Of a stretch of 33,019 nt of DNA, positions 6,801-15,391 are shown piece after piece. The notes under the pieces are model-generated. The model was not told the origin of the DNA and ran no database searches. It saw only the letters and a list, made by a program, of their open reading frames with translations. Numbering within the stretch: the stretch's first letter is position 1; every line of letters starts with the position of its first letter. This stretch comes from Oscillospiraceae bacterium. GTDB taxonomy: Bacteria > Bacillota > Clostridia > Oscillospirales > QAMX01. The stretch covers positions 67,928 through 100,946 of the forward strand of contig SVLW01000003.1 in NCBI GenBank assembly GCA_015067705.1, given 5' to 3'. The position numbers and the translations under genes are program-made.

Positions 6801-7676
6801 ATGAATATACAGTGGTATCCCGGACATATGACAAAAACCCGGCGGATGCTGGAGGCAGAGCTTTCAAGCGTTGACGCCGTGTGTGAAGTGGTGGACGCGC
6901 GCATCCCCATGGCCAGCCGCAATCCGGACATTGACGCAATCGCCGGGCGTATGCCCCGCCTCATTGCCTTAAACCGGGTGGACCAGGCCGATCCCGCCGC
7001 CACGGCCCGCTGGCGCGCCTATTTCGAGGGCAAAGGGTACCGCGTCATCGAAACGGACAGCAAGTCCGGCCAGGGCACCCGCTCCTTCGAGCCTGCCGCC
7101 CGGGCCCTGCTCTCCGAAAAGCTGGAGCGCTATGAGGCAAAGGGCCAGAACCGCGCCCTGAAGCTCATGATCGTGGGCGTGCCGAACGTCGGCAAGTCCT
7201 CGCTCATCAACCGGCTCTCCGGCCGCAAATCCGCCAAAACCGAGGATCGCCCCGGCGTCACCCGCACCAAGCAGTGGATCACCGTTTCCGAGAACATCCT
7301 GCTTCTGGATACGCCCGGCATCCTCTGGCCGAAATTTGAAGATGAACAGATCGGTCTCCTCCTGGCCTTCACCGGCGCCGTCCGGGACGAGATCATGGAT
7401 ATGGAGACCCTGGCTTGGAATCTCATGAAAACCCTGGCCCGTGTGGCCCCTCACACCATAAAGAATCGTTATGGCGTGGAGCCCACGGATGATGCCTGGG
7501 AAGATCTGCAGACCTGTGCCAGACGCCGCGGTTTCTTAATCTCCGGCGGCGAGGCCGATACGGAGCGGATGTCCCGCGTCCTCATCGACGAGTACCGCAG
7601 CGGCAAGCTGGGCCGCATCACCCTGGAACTGCCGGAGGAGCAGCATGGAACAGAACCTGAATCTCTGGACGTTTGA
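6801..7676 (+). CDS. rbgA: Ribosome biogenesis GTPase RbgA (YlqF)
   Basis: RbgA is a circularly permuted GTPase needed for a late step in 50S assembly. In the 291-residue protein the N-terminal QWYPGHM (4-10) is the family signature. The G4 motif comes first, as expected for the permuted order, and reads NRVD (58-61) instead of the usual NKxD. G1 is GVPNVGKS (126-133) and G3 is DTPG (170-173). The ATG follows a modest AAAGG site. Its end overlaps rnhB by 32 nt, so the two are probably translated together. Confidence 0.94.
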   Translation: MNIQWYPGHMTKTRRMLEAELSSVDAVCEVVDARIPMASRNPDIDAIAGRMPRLIALNRVDQADPAATARWRAYFEGKGYRVIETDSKSGQGTRSFEPAARALLSEKLERYEAKGQNRALKLMIVGVPNVGKSSLINRLSGRKSAKTEDRPGVTRTKQWITVSENILLLDTPGILWPKFEDEQIGLLLAFTGAVRDEIMDMETLAWNLMKTLARVAPHTIKNRYGVEPTDDAWEDLQTCARRRGFLISGGEADTERMSRVLIDEYRSGKLGRITLELPEEQHGTEPESLDV

Positions 7677-8277
7677 GTCAGAAGTATACGGGGAAGAAAC
7701 GGCCGCCTTTGGCGCCGGAGACTTTCTCATCTGCGGCGTGGATGAAGCGGGGCGCGGCCCTCTGGCCGGCCCGGTGTATGCCGCCGCGGTGATCCTGCCC
7801 TTCGGGGAGGAGATCCCCGGCCTCAACGACTCGAAAAAACTCACGGAGCGCCAGCGCGACCGGCTTTATGACGTGATCCGCCAGCGCGCCATTGCCTATG
7901 CCGTGGCCTCTGCCGACCAGGGCGAGATCGACCGGATCAACATTCTGGCCGCCGCCATGCTGGCCATGCGCCGGGCGGTGGAAGCCCTGCCCGTCAAGCC
8001 CGCCATGGCATTCGTGGACGGCAACCGGGATCCGAAACTTGGGATCCCCACCCGCACCATCGTCAAGGGCGATGCCAAGTCCGCCTCCATCGCCGCCGCC
8101 TCCATCCTGGCCAAGGTAGAGCGCGACCGCTTTATGCTGGAGGCCGCGCGTGACTATCCCCAATATGAATTCCAGCGCCACAAGGGCTATCCCACGGCGC
8201 TTCATTATGAACTGCTTGCAAAATACGGCCCCTGCCCCCTGCACCGTTTCAGCTTCCGCCTGGAGGCGAAGAAGTGA
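7645..8277 (+). CDS. rnhB: Ribonuclease HII
   Basis: RNase HII cuts the RNA strand of RNA-DNA hybrids and removes single ribonucleotides from DNA. The 210-residue protein shows the catalytic set: Asp33 and Glu34 in DEAGRG, Asp125 in FVDGN, and Asp143 in KGDAKS. The 18-residue spacing of the last two matches the known family. The ATG at 7645 has GGAGGAG close upstream, inside the end of rbgA. The stop overlaps the GTG start of yraN. Confidence 0.96.
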   Translation: MEQNLNLWTFESEVYGEETAAFGAGDFLICGVDEAGRGPLAGPVYAAAVILPFGEEIPGLNDSKKLTERQRDRLYDVIRQRAIAYAVASADQGEIDRINILAAAMLAMRRAVEALPVKPAMAFVDGNRDPKLGIPTRTIVKGDAKSASIAAASILAKVERDRFMLEAARDYPQYEFQRHKGYPTALHYELLAKYGPCPLHRFSFRLEAKK

Positions 8278-8645
8278 AGGCCGGGGAAACCGGCCGCTAT
8301 GGCGAGGCCGAGGCCAGCCGCTATTTAGAGGAGCACGGCTACCGGATCCTCATGCGGAACTACCGCTCCCGCTATGGCGAGATCGATCTCGTGGCGGAGC
8401 AGGACGACACCGCGGTGTTTGTGGAGGTAAAGACCCGCCGGGACGCCGCCTTTGCGGACGCGGCCCAGGCCGTGGGCCCCTCGAAACAGGACAAACTGCG
8501 AAAGACCGCCCTCTTCTGGTTCCAGGAATTCGGCGAGCGCAATGCCCGCTTTGACGTGATCGAGGTCTATACCGGCACGGCCCTGCATACGGTTCTGGGG
8601 GAATCTTATGCGGCCAGGATCCGCCATATCGAAAACGCATTCTGA
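8274..8645 (+). CDS. yraN: YraN/UPF0102 family endonuclease-like protein
   Basis: This family has a PD-(D/E)XK nuclease-like fold, but its role is not established. The 123-residue protein has GEIDLV (35-40) and FVEVKTR (49-55). These supply Asp38, Glu51 and Lys53, the expected catalytic-type residues. Translation starts at GTG 8274 in a GTGA overlap with the rnhB stop, with GGAGG just upstream. The rnhB-yraN pair is widely conserved. Confidence 0.93.
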   Translation: MKAGETGRYGEAEASRYLEEHGYRILMRNYRSRYGEIDLVAEQDDTAVFVEVKTRRDAAFADAAQAVGPSKQDKLRKTALFWFQEFGERNARFDVIEVYTGTALHTVLGESYAARIRHIENAF

Positions 8646-8664
8646 CCGGGACAGGAGGCAAAAG

Positions 8665-9603
8665 ATGCTCCCCCTTTTTGACGCACACTGCGACACGATT
8701 TATGAGCTGGATGCCCGGGGCTGCGGCCTTCGGGAAAACACGCTCCATCTGGATCTTCTCCGGCTCTCCCGCTATGCACATCCCGTGCAGGTCTTTACGC
8801 TCTTCTCCGACTTGGGAGAAGCCAGCGAAGCCCGGCATCCGGCGCAAAACGCCGAGACCTTCCGGCATCTCCTTTCGGTCTTTCACCGGGAGATGGACGC
8901 AAACCGCGACCTCGTCACCCATTGCCGCAGTGCCGCGGACATCGCCGCGGCGCACCGGGCGGGAAAGACCGCCGCGATTCTCGCGGTGGAGGGCGGCGAG
9001 CTGCTCTCCGGTCTCTCCCCCGAGGACGTGTACGATCTGGGCGTGCGCATCGTGACCCTGACCTGGAACTACGAAAACTCCCTCGGCGGCAGTCACAAGA
9101 CCGGCGGCGGCCTCACCCCAAAAGGCCGGGACTTTGTCTGCCGGGCCGGGGAACTGGGCATCCTGATCGATGTGTCCCACGCCTCCGACGCCCTCTTCTG
9201 GGACGTGGCGGAGCTGGCGACACAACCCTTCCTCGCCAGCCACTCCAATGCCCGTGCCGTCTGCGGCCACAGCCGCAATCTGACGGATCAGCAGTTTCAG
9301 GCGCTCTGCCGCTCGGGCGGCGTGGCCGGTCTCAATTTATACGCTGACTTTTTATCAAACGGCCCCTGCACCATCTGTGATGCAGTGCGCCATATTGAAC
9401 ATTTCCTGGCCCTGGGCGGCGCGAAGCATATCGCGCTGGGCGGCGATCTGGACGGCTGTGACCGTCTGCCCGCCGGCATCCGGGGCGTACAGGATCTCTG
9501 CCGGATCGGGGAGGAACTCTCCCGCCTGGGATATTCCGACGACCTGATCCATGACCTTTTCTACAATAATCTGCACCGCGTATTCTCCGCGGTGACAGGC
9601 TGA
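8665..9603 (+). CDS. Membrane dipeptidase, peptidase family M19
   Basis: Family M19 enzymes are zinc dipeptidases of the amidohydrolase fold. The 312-residue protein begins with DAHCDT (6-11, metal ligands His8 and Asp10), followed by the VEGGE box (bridging Glu), an ISHASD-like segment (VSHASDALFWD), SHSN, and GGDLDG near the end. No signal peptide or membrane segment is visible, so it is probably cytoplasmic despite the family name. ATG 8665 follows AGGAGG at 6 nt. The substrate is not known; small peptides, including D-amino acid dipeptides, are plausible. Confidence 0.92.
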   Translation: MLPLFDAHCDTIYELDARGCGLRENTLHLDLLRLSRYAHPVQVFTLFSDLGEASEARHPAQNAETFRHLLSVFHREMDANRDLVTHCRSAADIAAAHRAGKTAAILAVEGGELLSGLSPEDVYDLGVRIVTLTWNYENSLGGSHKTGGGLTPKGRDFVCRAGELGILIDVSHASDALFWDVAELATQPFLASHSNARAVCGHSRNLTDQQFQALCRSGGVAGLNLYADFLSNGPCTICDAVRHIEHFLALGGAKHIALGGDLDGCDRLPAGIRGVQDLCRIGEELSRLGYSDDLIHDLFYNNLHRVFSAVTG

Positions 9604-9620
9604 ATAAGGTGGGAATACGG

Positions 9621-11117
9621 ATGAATTACACAAGTACCCGCAGCATCCTGGCAGCAAGTTCTGCCAAGGCCATTGCCTCCGGCATCGCGCCGGACGGCGG
9701 TCTCTACACCCCCACGGAGATCCCCGCACTGACCCTTGAGGATCTCGTGGCGATGCAGAGCCTCAGCTATTCGGAGCTGGCAGCCGACGTGCTGGCCCGC
9801 TTCATGACCGATTTTACCAAGGAAGAGCTTTTGGAGTACGCGCGTCTGGCCTATGACTCCGGCCGCTTCCTGCGTCCCGGCACCGACAGCCGTGAGGCCG
9901 TGGGCCTCCGGGAGCTCCACGACGGCGAGCATCTTTTAGAGCTCTACTTCGGCCCGACCTCCGCATTCAAGGACATGGCGCTGCAGATCATGCCCCGCCT
10001 GCTTACCGCTTCCTTAAAGAAGCTGGGCGAGGAACGCGGCGTGTGCATTCTGGTGGCCACCTCCGGCGACACCGGTAAGGCCGCTCTTGAGGGCTTCCGC
10101 GATGTAGAGGGCACCCGCATCGGCGTCTACTTCCCCGACGGCGGCGTCAGCGAGATCCAGCGCATGCAGATGGAAACCCAGGAGGGCAGCAATGTCCGCG
10201 TCTGGGCCGTCCAGGGCAATTTCGATGACTGCCAGACCGGCGTGAAGAACATCTTCGCCTCTGCGGATGCAAATGCCGAGATCGGCGCAAACGGCATCAT
10301 GCTCTCCTCCGCAAACTCCATCAACTGGGGCCGTCTGGCTCCCCAGATCGTTTATTACATCTGGTCGTATCTGGAACTTTGCAAGCGCGGCGACATTTCC
10401 ATGGGCCAGCAGGTGAATGTCTGCGTGCCCACCGGCAACTTCGGCAACATTCTGGCTGCCTATATTGCCCGCCGCATGGGTATGCCCTTCTCGAAGCTGA
10501 TCTGCGCCTCCAACGCCAACAACGTCCTGACGGACTTTATCAAGACCGGCGTTTATGACCGCCGCCGCACCTTCTACCGCACCCTCTCCCCCTCCATGGA
10601 TATCCTCATTTCCTCCAATGTAGAGCGTCTGCTCTATTACCTCACCGACGGCGATACCGCCTATGTGGCCGAAAAGATGCAGGAACTGAAGGAAACCGGC
10701 ACCTACACCCTCACCGGCAAGGCACTCGAAGAGCTCCAGAGCGTGTTCCTCTCCGGCTGCTGTGACGACGAGATGACCGCCGACACCATCCGTGACGTCT
10801 GGGAAGAGAATCACTGCCTCATCGATACCCATACGGCCGTGGCGGTGCGCGTGCTCCGGGATATTTTACCGGAATACGAGACCATCATCGCCTCCACCGC
10901 CTCCGCCTATAAATTCTCCGACGGTGTGCTGGCCGCCCTCACCGGCGACCATGCCGACGGCTTTGACGCCATCGACCGGCTGCAGCACCATACCGGCTCC
11001 GCCGTTCCGGCACCCCTCGACTCCCTCCGCGGCCGCGCCGTGCGCTTTGACACGGTGATCGAAAAAGACCGCATGGAGTCCGCCGCCGTGGACTTCTGCC
11101 GGAGCTTTGACCTCTGA
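9621..11117 (+). CDS. thrC: Threonine synthase
   Basis: Threonine synthase is a pyridoxal-phosphate enzyme that turns O-phosphohomoserine into threonine. The 498-residue protein has the long form's N-terminal domain (YTSTRSILAASSAKAIASG), the PLP lysine Lys117 in FGPTSAFKDMALQ, the ATSGDTGKAA phosphate loop, and PTGNFGNILAAY. I start at ATG 9621, which follows AAGGTGGG. An in-frame GTG at 9609 overlaps that site. No other threonine gene is nearby; it lies in a run of unrelated housekeeping genes 17 nt after the dipeptidase gene. Confidence 0.95.
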   Translation: MNYTSTRSILAASSAKAIASGIAPDGGLYTPTEIPALTLEDLVAMQSLSYSELAADVLARFMTDFTKEELLEYARLAYDSGRFLRPGTDSREAVGLRELHDGEHLLELYFGPTSAFKDMALQIMPRLLTASLKKLGEERGVCILVATSGDTGKAALEGFRDVEGTRIGVYFPDGGVSEIQRMQMETQEGSNVRVWAVQGNFDDCQTGVKNIFASADANAEIGANGIMLSSANSINWGRLAPQIVYYIWSYLELCKRGDISMGQQVNVCVPTGNFGNILAAYIARRMGMPFSKLICASNANNVLTDFIKTGVYDRRRTFYRTLSPSMDILISSNVERLLYYLTDGDTAYVAEKMQELKETGTYTLTGKALEELQSVFLSGCCDDEMTADTIRDVWEENHCLIDTHTAVAVRVLRDILPEYETIIASTASAYKFSDGVLAALTGDHADGFDAIDRLQHHTGSAVPAPLDSLRGRAVRFDTVIEKDRMESAAVDFCRSFDL

Positions 11118-11151
11118 TCCCCCTGTACCAGTTCAGAAAGGAGCGTGACCT

Positions 11152-11856
11152 GTGGCACTTTATACCCTGGCGGATCTCCACCTCTCCCTTGGCACCGACA
11201 AACCCATGGATGTGTTCGGCGGCGCCTGGAACGGGTATTTTGAAAAGCTGCAGGAGTCTCTCTCCTGTCTTTCGGAGGACGATCTCCTGGTGATCCCGGG
11301 GGATCTCTCCTGGGGCATGAATCTCCCCGGCGCCCTGCCGGATCTGCAGTTTCTCGACCGGCTCCCCGGACGCAAGCTTCTTGCCAAGGGAAACCACGAT
11401 CTCTGGTGGGATACCGTGGCGAAAATGCGCCGCTTCTTTGAGGCAAACGGGATCACCACCATCGATTTCCTCCACAACAATGCCTTCCGCTATGGAAACG
11501 CCGCCATCGCCGGCACCCGGGGATGGTTCTTTGAGGAGGAGACCGGCGGCGCCCACGACGAGAAGATCATGAACCGCGAAGTCGGCCGCCTGCGCACCTC
11601 TCTCGAGGCCGCGCGCAAACTGGGGGCAGAGCGCATCTACTGCTTCATGCATTATCCGCCCATCTTCGGCAAGTACGAGTGTCCCGCCATTGTGAAAATG
11701 CTGGCGGAATACGGGGTGACGGCCTGCTATTACGGGCATCTGCACGGGCAGAGCCACAAAAGAGCCTGGGAAGGCGAATACGGCGGCGTGGACTATCGCC
11801 TGGTCGCCGCCGACTATCTGAATTTTCAGCCTTTTTTGGTTATGAATGAAAAATAA
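11152..11856 (+). CDS. Metallophosphoesterase (calcineurin-like)
   Basis: The 234-residue protein has the complete metal-binding set of calcineurin-like phosphoesterases: Asp8-x-His10 (ADLHL), GD at 50-51, GNHD (80-83), His167 in MHYPP, and GHLHG (195-199). It has no membrane segment and resembles the stand-alone clostridial family placed in COG1768. The substrate is unknown. The start is GTG 11152, with AAAGGAG about 11 nt upstream. It is the last gene before the trigger factor promoter; I saw no strong terminator after it. Confidence 0.9.
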   Translation: MALYTLADLHLSLGTDKPMDVFGGAWNGYFEKLQESLSCLSEDDLLVIPGDLSWGMNLPGALPDLQFLDRLPGRKLLAKGNHDLWWDTVAKMRRFFEANGITTIDFLHNNAFRYGNAAIAGTRGWFFEEETGGAHDEKIMNREVGRLRTSLEAARKLGAERIYCFMHYPPIFGKYECPAIVKMLAEYGVTACYYGHLHGQSHKRAWEGEYGGVDYRLVAADYLNFQPFLVMNEK

Positions 11857-11859
11857 TAG

Positions 11860-11888
11860 TGGCATAATCAAAAGAAATGTTGTATAAT
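11860..11888 (+). promoter_or_regulatory. Sigma-A promoter of tig
   Basis: TGGCAT (11860-11865) and a perfect TATAAT (11883-11888) are separated by 17 bp. The promoter begins 3 nt after the previous stop codon. The leader of about 85 nt contains inverted repeats (see the separate entry). Confidence 0.75.
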
Positions 11889-11936
11889 AAAATTTAGCAG
11901 AAATCTGCACATTATGAAGTCCACCGGAAAGGAGTC

Positions 11937-11969
11937 GCACCGCCACGATTTGAAAGGAAGCTGCGGTGC
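11937..11969 (+). promoter_or_regulatory. Hairpin in the tig mRNA leader
   Basis: GCACCGC (11937-11943) and GCGGTGC (11963-11969) are a perfect 7 bp inverted repeat with a 19 nt loop. The loop contains GAAAGGAAG. The hairpin ends 9 nt before the tig ATG, so it could affect ribosome access. Confidence 0.5.
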
Positions 11970-11978
11970 GGAAGAAGT

Positions 11979-13247
11979 ATGGAACTGAAGAAGAACGAAA
12001 GAATCAATGGTTATACAGTAGAACTGGAAATCGGCGTCAGCAAGGAAGAGTTTGAGGCTGGTCTTGAGCAGGCTTACCGCAAGAACGTGGGCCAGATCCA
12101 GATCCCCGGCTTCCGTAAGGGCAAGGCCCCCCGCAAGATGATCGAGAAGATGTACGGCGCCACCGTGTTCTATGAGGACGGCGTGAACCTGGCTTATCCG
12201 GCCGCTTATGAAGCAGCCATCGAGGCCGCAGGCATCATCCCGGTTGACCAGGCAGAACTGGACATCGTGGACCTGTCCGCTGACGGCTTCACCTTCAAGG
12301 CCACCGTCACCGTCCGTCCCGAGGTTTCCGTTGACGGCTATAAGGACATCCGCGTCGAGAAGCACCAGCATGAGATCGGCGACGAGGCCGTTGAGGAAGA
12401 GATCCGCCGCATGGCAGAGCGCAGCGCCCGCATCGAGACCGTGGAGCGCGAGGCCCAGTCCGGCGACCTGGCAAACATCGACTACGAAGGCTCCGTGGAC
12501 GGCGTGCCCTTCGACGGCGGCAAGGCAGAAGGCTATGACCTGAAGCTGGGCTCCGGCACCTTTATCCCGGGCTTTGAAGATCAGATCATCGGCCACAAGG
12601 CCGGCGACGAGTTCGACGTGAAGGTCACCTTCCCCGAGGAGTACCACTCCGAAGAGCTGGCCGGTAAGGAAGCTGTCTTCAAGACCGTTCTCCACGAAGT
12701 GAAGGAATCCATCCTGCCGGAGATCGACGATGAGTTCGCCAAGGACGTTTCCGAGTACGACACCATCGAAGAGCTGCGCAAGGAAACCCGTGAGAACCTC
12801 GAAAAGGCCAACGAGGCCCATGTGGAGCAGGCCTTTGAGTCTGAGATCTTTGAGAAGGTCGCAGAGCTCGTGAAGGACGAGATCCCCGAGGTCATGTTCA
12901 ATAACACCATCGACAATCTGGTGCAGGACTTCGCCTATCGCATGAGCATGCAGGGCATCGGTCTTGAGCAGTATATGCAGATGACCGGCACCACCATGGA
13001 GCAGTTCCGCGAGAACTTCCGTGACCGTGCTGTCCAGCAGGTGAAGGTCGGCCTGGCTCTTGAGGCCATTGCCAAGCTCGAGGGCTTTGACGCCACCGAG
13101 GAAGAAGTGGACGCCGAGTATGAAAAGCTCGCCACCGAGCAGATGACGGTTGAGCAGATCAAGACCTATCTGAACGCCGCTTCCGTGAAGCAGGACATCA
13201 TCACCGAGAAGGTCATCAACCTCTTAAAGGAAGTTGCCGCTCAGTAA
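11979..13247 (+). CDS. tig: Trigger factor
   Basis: Trigger factor is the ribosome-bound chaperone and prolyl isomerase for new proteins. The 422-residue protein has the N-terminal ribosome-binding domain with its signature GFRKGKAP (44-51). An FKBP-type isomerase domain follows at about 160-240 (IDYEGSVDGVPFDGG, GTFIPGFEDQIIGH), and then the helical chaperone domain. The start is ATG 11979. Its ribosome binding site is weak (GGAAGAAG) and follows the leader hairpin. It is followed by clpP and clpX, the usual order. Confidence 0.97.
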   Translation: MELKKNERINGYTVELEIGVSKEEFEAGLEQAYRKNVGQIQIPGFRKGKAPRKMIEKMYGATVFYEDGVNLAYPAAYEAAIEAAGIIPVDQAELDIVDLSADGFTFKATVTVRPEVSVDGYKDIRVEKHQHEIGDEAVEEEIRRMAERSARIETVEREAQSGDLANIDYEGSVDGVPFDGGKAEGYDLKLGSGTFIPGFEDQIIGHKAGDEFDVKVTFPEEYHSEELAGKEAVFKTVLHEVKESILPEIDDEFAKDVSEYDTIEELRKETRENLEKANEAHVEQAFESEIFEKVAELVKDEIPEVMFNNTIDNLVQDFAYRMSMQGIGLEQYMQMTGTTMEQFRENFRDRAVQQVKVGLALEAIAKLEGFDATEEEVDAEYEKLATEQMTVEQIKTYLNAASVKQDIITEKVINLLKEVAAQ

Positions 13248-13330
13248 GCAGCACCCAGCAAACACCCACCCTGTATGGCTCGTGACCCGGACCACGATAC
13301 ATACTTTGTCTATTAAAGGAGCGATCACAC

Positions 13331-13912
<582 letters not shown>

Positions 13913-13931
13913 ATCAGAAATGATCAGGAGA

Positions 13932-13989
13932 TGCGGGTCGGGCCCACAGGGCTTTCGATCCGCGTTTCCATACCGGCGGAAAATCCGCC
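13932..13989 (+). promoter_or_regulatory. Two RNA hairpins between clpP and clpX
   Basis: The gap can form a stem GCGGGTC/GATCCGC (13932-13961, one G-T pair) with an inner GCCC-ACA-GGGC. It can also form a perfect GGCGGA-AAA-TCCGCC hairpin (13975-13989). No T tract follows, so these are not standard terminators. They may protect mRNA ends or be processing sites. Confidence 0.4.
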
Positions 13990-14014
13990 AATATTCCCCT
14001 ATTTGAGGTGTGTC

Positions 14015-15301
14015 ATGGCAAAAAACGACGACCAGAAGAATCTGCGGTGCAGTTTCTGCGGCAAACGGCAGGATCAGGTCCAGCGGCTCATTGTGGGCCC
14101 CGGCGCCTATATCTGCGATGAGTGCATCGGCCTGTGCGTGGAGATCCTCCACGAGGGCGAGGAGGACGGCGCCGCCGCCCCCCACGGTCATCCGCACCAC
14201 TCCGAGGCCGCACCGCCCACACTGATGCGCCCGAAGGAGATCAAGGCCGTTTTGGACGAATATGTCATCGGCCAGGACCGGGCCAAGATCGCCCTCTCCG
14301 TTGCCGTCTATAATCACTATAAGCGCATTTTCTACGCCCCCCGGGAGGACGACGGCGTAGAGATCCAGAAATCCAATGTCCTGCTTTTGGGCCCCACCGG
14401 CTGCGGCAAGACCTTCCTTGCCCAGACTCTGGCGCGCGTCCTGAATGTACCCTTCGCCATTGCCGACGCCACCACCCTGACAGAGGCCGGCTATGTGGGC
14501 GACGACGTGGAGAACATCCTCCTGCGACTCATTCAGGCCGCCGACTTTGACGTGGAGCGCGCCCAGCGCGGCATCATCTATATCGACGAGATCGACAAGA
14601 TCGCCCGCAAGAGCGAGAATGTGTCCATCACCCGTGACGTCTCCGGCGAAGGCGTCCAGCAGGCACTTCTGAAAATCCTCGAGGGTACCGTGGCCAATGT
14701 GCCCCCCGGCGGCGGCCGCAAGCATCCCCATCAGGAATTCATCCAGATCGACACGTCCCAGATCCTCTTCATCTGCGGCGGTGCCTTCGACGGCCTTGAC
14801 AAGATCATCGAGGCCCGCACCAACAAGTCCTCTCTGGGCTTTGGCGCCGAGATCCGCACCAAGGTGGAGAAGAGCGCCGGCGATATCTTAAAGGCCATCG
14901 AGCCCCACGATATCCTGAAATACGGCATCATCCCCGAACTTGTGGGCCGTCTCCCCGTGATCACCACGCTGGAGCCTCTCGACCGGGAGATGCTGGTGAA
15001 CGTGCTGACCGAGCCGAAGAACTCCTTCGTCAAGCAGTACCAGAAGCTTCTGCGCCTGGACGGTATCGAGCTGGAATTTGAGCGGGAGGCTCTCGAAGCC
15101 ATTGCCGACCGTGCCGTGGAGCGCGGCACCGGTGCCCGCGGCCTGCGCTCCATCATCGAGAGCGCCATGGGCGAGATCATGTTCGAGGCACCCTCTGACC
15201 CCACGGTGACCAGGATCACCGTGACCCGCGAGAGTGTCGAGGGCACAGAACCGCCCCTCATGCGCCGCGACCCCGCCCTGCAGAGCGCCGGCACGATCTG
15301 A
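14015..15301 (+). CDS. clpX: ATP-dependent Clp protease ATP-binding subunit ClpX
   Basis: ClpX is the AAA+ unfoldase that feeds substrates to ClpP. The 428-residue protein has the N-terminal zinc-binding domain (Cys12, Cys15, Cys34, Cys37), a His-rich linker (HGHPHH at 57-62), and the Walker A motif GPTGCGKT (126-133). The pore loop GYVGDD (159-164) and Walker B IIYIDEID (187-194) follow. ATG 14015 has GAGGTG upstream and homologues start at this [12 protein letters not shown] segment. The frame is open another 28 codons, but that part has no family similarity. It ends in a strong terminator. Confidence 0.97.
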   Translation: MAKNDDQKNLRCSFCGKRQDQVQRLIVGPGAYICDECIGLCVEILHEGEEDGAAAPHGHPHHSEAAPPTLMRPKEIKAVLDEYVIGQDRAKIALSVAVYNHYKRIFYAPREDDGVEIQKSNVLLLGPTGCGKTFLAQTLARVLNVPFAIADATTLTEAGYVGDDVENILLRLIQAADFDVERAQRGIIYIDEIDKIARKSENVSITRDVSGEGVQQALLKILEGTVANVPPGGGRKHPHQEFIQIDTSQILFICGGAFDGLDKIIEARTNKSSLGFGAEIRTKVEKSAGDILKAIEPHDILKYGIIPELVGRLPVITTLEPLDREMLVNVLTEPKNSFVKQYQKLLRLDGIELEFEREALEAIADRAVERGTGARGLRSIIESAMGEIMFEAPSDPTVTRITVTRESVEGTEPPLMRRDPALQSAGTI

Positions 15302-15328
15302 CCCATAACTGCATCCTGAAAACGACCC

Positions 15329-15362
15329 AGAGGCCGCCGAAACGCGGCGGCCTCTGCTTTTT
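15329..15362 (+). terminator. Intrinsic terminator after clpX
   Basis: AGAGGCCGCC (15329-15338) and GGCGGCCTCT (15346-15355) form a perfect 10 bp stem with a 7 nt loop, followed by GCTTTTTTC. It separates tig-clpP-clpX from lon. No good new promoter was seen in the short gap to lon, so lon may depend on read-through or on a promoter I missed. Confidence 0.92.
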
Positions 15363-15391
15363 CATATCGACCACTTTTTGAGGAATACCAC

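Noticed and set aside
13248-13330. Terminator between tig and clpP
   Set aside because: CGTG/CACG can pair with a short outer TGTAT/ATACA, but the stem is bulged and has no T run.
13931-14014. Extended ClpX start at ATG 13931
   Set aside because: The AGGAG touches the ATG with no spacing, and the added residues do not resemble ClpX; ATG 14015 has a spaced GAGGTG.
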